From contig QBZY01000002.1 of NCBI GenBank assembly GCA_003282155.1, positions 62,001 to 126,000 on the forward strand: 64,000 nt of DNA, written 5' to 3'. The stretch is from Pelagibacteraceae bacterium AG-337-I02 (GTDB lineage Bacteria; Pseudomonadota; Alphaproteobacteria; HIMB59; GCA-002718135). Made by a program: the position numbers and the translations under genes. A model generated the notes under the pieces. It worked only from the letters and a program-made list of their open reading frames with translations. It did not search any database and had not been told where the DNA came from. Positions 58,483 through 64,000 of the stretch are shown one piece after another (the stretch's first letter is position 1; every line of letters begins with the position of its first letter).

Positions 58483-59919
58483 CTAATAGAGTCTTTTACT
58501 GATCCTTTTAGTTTGTCCATGACTATAAACCCCATCAACACCCCCATCTCTTCCATAGCCTGATCTTTTATAACCACCACCAGGAAGATTAGTTCCATCA
58601 ACAGACCAGTCATTGTGCCAAATAATTCCTGCTTGTATTCGATCAGCTGTCCATCTCGCTTTTTGATCGTCTGAAGTGAATACTCCAGAGGCTAATCCAT
58701 ACTTAGTTGAATTTGCTATACTTATTGCCTCTTCTTCGTCTTCAAAATCAAATATTGATGTAACTGGACCAAATATCTCTTCCTGAGCAATTGTTGCATC
58801 AATTTTGACATTATCAAAAATAGTTGGTTGATAAAAATTACCGTCTTCTCTTTCAGCTTTTTCACCACCTATAGCTATAGTAGCTCCTGATTGAATTCCA
58901 GATTTTACATAATTAGAAACTCTTTGCATTTGATCCTTTGAAATAAGTGGTGTTACTTGAGTATCATTTTCATCACCAGCGCCAACTTTTAATTTTTGAG
59001 TTTTTGCGACAAGTTTTGTCATATACTCATCTTTAATTTTTGGATGTAACAATACTCTAGACATCGCCACACAGATTTGGCCAGCATTAGGTTTGAAAAC
59101 TCCTCTAATTGTACTGTCTACAGCTTTATCAATATCAGCATCATCATATATAATTGCTGCAGATTTTCCACCTAATTCAAAATGTGTAGGTATTATTCTA
59201 TCTGCTGTTTCTTTTAAAATTTCTGATGCTACTTCAGGTGATCCTGTAAAAACAATGTAGTCACTTCCAGGGTGCTGAACTAGTTTACGTCCTGTTGTTT
59301 CGCCATAGCCATGTAAGATATTTATGATTCCTTCTGGTACACCAACTTCTTCAAAAATTTGACCATAGAAATTAGAAGATATAGGACATAATTCTGGAGG
59401 TTTTATTACGATCGTATTTCCAACGATCCAGTTTTGGGCAACCATACCTGAGAAAATGGAAACAGGATAGTTCCAAGGAACGATTTGAAGAGCTACACCA
59501 AAAGGCTCAAGAACAACATAATTTAAAGTATCATGTCCAGAAGGTATAAGCTTATTTTCAATTTTATCAGTTAACCCAGCATAAAAATCAAAAGTATCTG
59601 CTGCTCCTTTGAATTCATCCATGCATTGTTTAATTGTTTTACCATTTTCTTGGCTAAGAAGTTTTCCCCCTTCTTCTTTTCGCTCTCTTAATTTTTGAGC
59701 AATTGCTCTCATCATATTTGATTTATCTTTTGCATCCATATCTACTAAAATTCGTTTATCGAATGCTTTTTTTGCAGCTTTAAAAGCTAAATCTATTTCT
59801 TCATCTAAAGCCTCATCAATATTACCTACAATTTTTTGGTTTGCAGGATTTAAAACAGGAATGTTTTTCTTAGAGAGTGAATCAATGAATTTTCCGTTAA
59901 TAAAATTTCTTAATTCCAT
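58483..59919 (-). CDS. Aldehyde dehydrogenase
   Basis: QIVPWNYPVSIF, FTGSPEVASEIL, FELGGKSAAIIYDDADI, GQICVAMSRVLL. Confidence 0.92.
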   Translation of the reverse strand: MELRNFINGKFIDSLSKKNIPVLNPANQKIVGNIDEALDEEIDLAFKAAKKAFDKRILVDMDAKDKSNMMRAIAQKLRERKEEGGKLLSQENGKTIKQCMDEFKGAADTFDFYAGLTDKIENKLIPSGHDTLNYVVLEPFGVALQIVPWNYPVSIFSGMVAQNWIVGNTIVIKPPELCPISSNFYGQIFEEVGVPEGIINILHGYGETTGRKLVQHPGSDYIVFTGSPEVASEILKETADRIIPTHFELGGKSAAIIYDDADIDKAVDSTIRGVFKPNAGQICVAMSRVLLHPKIKDEYMTKLVAKTQKLKVGAGDENDTQVTPLISKDQMQRVSNYVKSGIQSGATIAIGGEKAEREDGNFYQPTIFDNVKIDATIAQEEIFGPVTSIFDFEDEEEAISIANSTKYGLASGVFTSDDQKARWTADRIQAGIIWHNDWSVDGTNLPGGGYKRSGYGRDGGVDGVYSHGQTKRISKRLY

Positions 59920-59965
59920 ATAAAAACACAGATAAAACTAAAGGTAAAGATGTGTCAAGTATAGT

Positions 59966-60976
59966 TTAATTATTTGGCACTTGAACAGGAATAAAATAGT
60001 CAGGATTTTTAGATTTTTTTATAACTGCAGGTATAATTTCTTTATATGCAGAATACAATGTTTTTGGTTCTGGCATTTGATCTTTTATTACTTCGTATAA
60101 TTTTGGAAGGTTGTAGGAAGGCACCATAGGAAACATATGATGTTCGATATGATATTCCATTTTCCAGTATATAAAACTAAAGATTGGGTTTAATCTTACT
60201 GATCTAGTAGATAGACGGTGATCCTTTGCATTTTCTTTTAGACCCATATGTTGTGTCACACCCCAGACACCATTAATGCCAAAAAACTTTGGAATTAAAA
60301 ATAAAAATATTGGAAGAAGTGTAACAAAGTAAATTGAAACAGCTATTATTGTAAACCATAGTAAAACAAAAATTAAAGAACTATTAATACAATCTTTTAT
60401 TTTGTCTTCTGGAATACAATCTTCCATCACGTCAGTCCTAATGCCTAAAGCATGTTTAATAATTTCTACATAAAGAGATTTATGAATTGTAAAAAAACCA
60501 ATTCCAGGAATAAAATTTAAAATAAAACTTAAAAATGTATGTTTAGCAAAAATACTACCATCAACTTCGTAGTCATGAGGATCAACTGAAGCAGTATAGC
60601 TATGATGAAGAGAGTGACTCCACTTCCATCTAACAGGTTCAAAATTATTCATAAAGCTAGCAATGTTATAGAAGAATTTATTTAATCTTCTATTTTTGAA
60701 AGCAGTTCCATGACCACACTCATGCCATATAGCATCAGCTCCACCCCACATAGTACAATAAGCAAGGTATACAGGTAAAAACCATAGACTATGCCATGTA
60801 TATATCGATAATAAACCTAGAGCTCCTAATAATAGTGAATAAATAATTATATGTTTCCAGCCCTCAAAATCTGATCTTTTAGAAAGTTTTTTTAGAGTTT
60901 TTCTATCTATATTAGCCCTAAACCATTCGTCTGATATATTGTTGATTCCTGTTTTAATTTTTTTAGTTTCAGACAT
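59966..60976 (-). CDS. Fatty acid desaturase family protein (paralogue B)
   Basis: Histidine boxes HECGH, HSLHH, HIEHH; co-linear with 52740-53735. Confidence 0.88.
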   Translation of the reverse strand: MSETKKIKTGINNISDEWFRANIDRKTLKKLSKRSDFEGWKHIIIYSLLLGALGLLSIYTWHSLWFLPVYLAYCTMWGGADAIWHECGHGTAFKNRRLNKFFYNIASFMNNFEPVRWKWSHSLHHSYTASVDPHDYEVDGSIFAKHTFLSFILNFIPGIGFFTIHKSLYVEIIKHALGIRTDVMEDCIPEDKIKDCINSSLIFVLLWFTIIAVSIYFVTLLPIFLFLIPKFFGINGVWGVTQHMGLKENAKDHRLSTRSVRLNPIFSFIYWKMEYHIEHHMFPMVPSYNLPKLYEVIKDQMPEPKTLYSAYKEIIPAVIKKSKNPDYFIPVQVPNN

Positions 60977-61093
60977 AATTAGGCTATAAATAATAAAAAT
61001 TTGATTTTTTTCCAGTAAAAATCTCTTATTTATTTTATAACAAATTATAAATATTTAGGTTATTGAGACAGAAATTTTAATAAATTCTGCAAT

Positions 61094-62392
61094 ATGATGA
61101 ATCTTACAATCGTTGGTACCGGTTACGTTGGTTTGGTAACAGGAGCATGTTTTGCTGAATTTGGTTACTCTGTAACATGTATCGATAAAGATAATGAGCG
61201 TCTCGAAATGCTTAAATCTGGTAAGTGCCCATTTTTTGAACCTGGAATGGATGAACTTTTAAATAAGCACATTAATAAAACAAAATTATTATCCTTTGCT
61301 TCTAGTGTAAAAAGTAATTTAGGTAATACAGATATAATATTTATAACTGTTGGAACACCCACAAGAAGATTGGAGGATGAAGCTGATCTAAGTTTTGTAT
61401 GGCAAGTTGCAGAAGAAATTTCAGCAAACATAAAAAAATATTGTTTAGTTGTAACTAAATCAACAGTACCAGTTGGAACTACAAGAGAAGTAAAAAAAAT
61501 TATTTCAAATAAAGTTGATCAAAAACTTTTTGATGTAGTTTCTAATCCTGAATTTTTGCGTGAAGGTTCTGCAATTGATGATTTCATTAGGCCAGATAGA
61601 GTTGTGATAGGAACAGATAATCAAAAATCTGAAAATATAATGAAAGAACTTTATAGACCATTATTTCTCAAAGAAACTCCAATTGTGGCCACATCAATAG
61701 AAACTTCAGAAATAATTAAATATGCATCCAATAGTTTTTTAGCAACTAAAATAGCCTTTATCAATGAGGTTGCTGATTTATGTGAAGTAGTAGGAGCTGA
61801 CGTTCAGCAAGTTGCTCATGCAATGGGGATAGACAAACGTATTGGTTCTAAATTTTTAAATGCTGGACCTGGATTTGGAGGATCATGTTTTCCAAAAGAT
61901 GTAAAAGCATTCTATTCAACAGCTAAAAAGAAAAGTATTGATTTATCAATAATTAATGCGGTGAATAAATCTAATCAAGATCGTATAATTAAAATTTCCA
62001 ATAAAATTACTTCAAAAATAAAAAATAATTCTACAATTACTTTTCTTGGTTTAAGTTTTAAACCTAACACAGATGATGTAAGAGATTCCACATCAATGAA
62101 AATTGCATCAAATCTTTTTGATCAAGGGTTTAAAGTACAGTGTTATGATCCTGAAGCAATGAATAGTGCAAAAAAAGAAAATACTAATCTCATTTTTTTT
62201 AATTCTGCATACGAAGCTTGTGAAGGATCTTCTGCAATAATAATTGGAACAGAATGGAATGAATTCAGAGCTTTAAATTTTAAAAAAATATCAAATTTGT
62301 TACAAGAAAAAATAATTTTTGATTTAAGAAATATTTATATTCCAGAAGATTTAAAAGAAATGGGATTTGAATATTATGGAACAGGTAAATAA
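61094..62392 (+). CDS. ugd: UDP-glucose 6-dehydrogenase
   Basis: MNLTIVGTGYVGLVTGACFAEFGYSVTCIDKD, FVVGTPT-like region (FITVGTPTRRLEDEADLSFV), GPGFGGSCFPKDVKAF. Confidence 0.93.
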   Translation: MMNLTIVGTGYVGLVTGACFAEFGYSVTCIDKDNERLEMLKSGKCPFFEPGMDELLNKHINKTKLLSFASSVKSNLGNTDIIFITVGTPTRRLEDEADLSFVWQVAEEISANIKKYCLVVTKSTVPVGTTREVKKIISNKVDQKLFDVVSNPEFLREGSAIDDFIRPDRVVIGTDNQKSENIMKELYRPLFLKETPIVATSIETSEIIKYASNSFLATKIAFINEVADLCEVVGADVQQVAHAMGIDKRIGSKFLNAGPGFGGSCFPKDVKAFYSTAKKKSIDLSIINAVNKSNQDRIIKISNKITSKIKNNSTITFLGLSFKPNTDDVRDSTSMKIASNLFDQGFKVQCYDPEAMNSAKKENTNLIFFNSAYEACEGSSAIIIGTEWNEFRALNFKKISNLLQEKIIFDLRNIYIPEDLKEMGFEYYGTGK

Positions 62393-63782
62393 ATTGGAAA
62401 TTGAAAATTTTGATAAAGAGGTTTTGAGAGAATATGATATCCGAGGAGTGGTCGGTAACAATATTAATCAAAATACCGCCTATACTATTGGAAGAACATT
62501 TGCCTATACGGTTATTTATCGATTAAAATCTAATATAATTGCTACTGGTTTTGATGGAAGATTAACATCACCAGATTTACATAAAGCACTTTGTGAAGGT
62601 TTAAAAGACTCAGGTGCTAAAGTTATTAATATTGGTATGGGTCCTACACCAATGACTTACTTTGCCCATTTCCACCTTAAAGCTGACGCTGTTATAATGG
62701 TAACAGGGTCTCACAATCCCTCGGAATACAATGGCTTTAAAATGGTCTTAAATAAGCATTCATTTTATGCTGAAGACATTCAAAGCCTTCAAAAATTAAT
62801 TGATCAAAATAATTTAAAATTAATAGAAGGAGAGATCGTTAATCAAGATATTAAAAAGGAATATATCAATAGATTATTACAAAATATTAATCTCAATAAA
62901 AAAATAAAAATTGCTTGGGATATTGGAAATGGTGCAATGGGAGCAGTGATTAAGGAGATTACAAGTAACTTAAATAACTCTGATAATATTTTAATTAATG
63001 AAGAAGTTGATGGAAATTTTCCAAACCATCATCCAGACCCAACAGTGCCAAAGAATATGGAACAATTAGTAAAAGTAGTTAAAGATAAAAATTGTAACAT
63101 TGGACTAGCTTTTGATGGAGATGGAGATCGTTTAGGTGTTGTAGACAATTTAGGTAATTTAGTTTGGGCAGATCAGTATATGTTATTACTATGTTCTGAA
63201 ATTGCAAATTTATATGATAATCCAAAAATAATCATGGATGTTAAGTGTAGCAAAGTCTTTTTTGATGAAGCAAGAAAAATTAATTGCGATCCTATTATGT
63301 CAAAAACAGGTCACTCACCTATAAAAGAAAAAATGAAAAAATTGAACTCTCCTTTATCAGGTGAAATGAGTGGTCACGTTTGCTATGCTGATGATTTTTA
63401 TGGTTATGATGATGCTATGTATGTAGCATTACGACTACTTAGAATACTATGTAATCAAGAAAAATCCCTAAATGAATTAATAAATGTTTATCCAAAAACC
63501 TTTTCTACACCTGAAACAAGGTTTGACGTAGATGAGACAAAAAAATTTTTAATAATTGATGAAATAAAAGAACGAATAAAAAAATCAGAAGGTAAAATAA
63601 TTGATATTGATGGCATACGAGTTGAAAATGATGAGGGATGGTTTCTAATGCGAGCTAGTAACACTCAAAATCAATTAACTTGCCGTGCAGAATCAACCTC
63701 TCAAGAAGGACTTCAATCTTTAATTAGCACAATTGAGAGTCAGTTATCTCTTAGTGGTATAAATTACAAATTTACAATCTAA
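62376..63782 (+). CDS. Phosphomannomutase/phosphoglucomutase
   Basis: REYDIRGVVG, VTGSHNPSEYNGFKMVL phosphoserine loop, AFDGDGDRLGVVD metal loop, GEMSGHV sugar loop. Confidence 0.92.
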   Translation: MEQVNKLEIENFDKEVLREYDIRGVVGNNINQNTAYTIGRTFAYTVIYRLKSNIIATGFDGRLTSPDLHKALCEGLKDSGAKVINIGMGPTPMTYFAHFHLKADAVIMVTGSHNPSEYNGFKMVLNKHSFYAEDIQSLQKLIDQNNLKLIEGEIVNQDIKKEYINRLLQNINLNKKIKIAWDIGNGAMGAVIKEITSNLNNSDNILINEEVDGNFPNHHPDPTVPKNMEQLVKVVKDKNCNIGLAFDGDGDRLGVVDNLGNLVWADQYMLLLCSEIANLYDNPKIIMDVKCSKVFFDEARKINCDPIMSKTGHSPIKEKMKKLNSPLSGEMSGHVCYADDFYGYDDAMYVALRLLRILCNQEKSLNELINVYPKTFSTPETRFDVDETKKFLIIDEIKERIKKSEGKIIDIDGIRVENDEGWFLMRASNTQNQLTCRAESTSQEGLQSLISTIESQLSLSGINYKFTI

Positions 63783-64000
63783 CAAAACAATCACGGTTAT
63801 ATTTTTTTAATCTTTTACAAGCTGTATATGCTTCTTTTTTAGAAAAGTTTTCAAATCTCGATTCATAAAGTTGTTTACCGCTAACTTTTATTTGAACTAT
63901 GTTTGATACCTTGTCTTTTGTAGATACCGGATATTTATTTTTTATTAATTTTATCTGTTTTTCTGCATTGTTTCTATATTTAAATGTCCCAACAACTATT
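63772..64000 (-). CDS. SPOR-domain protein C-terminus (partial; 5' end outside window), possibly D-Ala-D-Ala carboxypeptidase type
   Basis: Reverse-strand reading ...IVVGTFKYRNNAEKQIKLIKNKYPVSTKDKVSNIVQIKVSGKQLYESRFENFSKKEAYTACKRLKKYNRDCFVRL*; 11-nt convergent overlap with the PMM/PGM gene. Not in ORF track. Confidence 0.6.
   Translation of the reverse strand, partial: IVVGTFKYRNNAEKQIKLIKNKYPVSTKDKVSNIVQIKVSGKQLYESRFENFSKKEAYTACKRLKKYNRDCFVRL

Noticed and set aside
1-64000. CRISPR arrays, tRNA/rRNA genes, transposases, integrases, phage genes, toxin-antitoxin or defence systems
   Set aside because: None seen on reading: no regular spaced repeats, no tRNA-like cloverleaf in the short gaps, and all long ORFs match metabolic or transport families.

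Overview
AT-rich, very gene-dense 64 kb bacterial window. It looks like a streamlined marine alphaproteobacterium of the SAR11/HIMB59/AEGEAN-169 type, but that is inferred from composition and gene content only. There is no sign of rRNA, tRNA, CRISPR, IS elements or phage. Content is almost entirely uptake and catabolism of small organic solutes: (i) 1-8.4 kb, a sarcosine/betaine-type block (soxA 3' part, soxG, a DoeA-like M24 hydrolase, a DUF3726-like protein with a 554-aa unknown partner, an M19 dipeptidase, an EamA transporter); (ii) 8.4-14.3 kb, a polyamine/amino-acid-type ABC importer plus a DadA-like oxidase; (iii) 14.3-23.8 kb, an LLM flavin monooxygenase / AA_synth / hydrolase / ALDH cluster and a glutamine-synthetase-like / ALDH / Fe-ADH operon; (iv) 23.8-30.3 kb, sugar-acid or inositol-type dehydratase and dehydrogenases plus a 2OG-Fe oxygenase; (v) 30.3-41.2 kb, an amino-sugar block (GalK, GH20, ABC importer with a tandemly duplicated permease, SIS, NagA, NagB-II-like); (vi) 41-47.7 kb, GMC, enolase-superfamily, HAD, glycerate kinase and a short GlpD; (vii) 47.9-61 kb, an Agl/Ugp-type ABC importer, a ribose-type ABC importer with ThuA/Gfo-Idh, and two paralogous desaturases; (viii) 61-64 kb, UDP-glucose dehydrogenase, PMM/PGM and a partial SPOR protein. 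Best leads: the tandem permease pair with blocks of perfect nucleotide identity (gene-conversion signature), the DUF3726-like/unknown pair beside sarcosine catabolism, a permease with no standard start codon immediately after a strong terminator, strong hairpins after all four solute-binding-protein genes, and a structured non-coding region at 47.70-47.85 kb.
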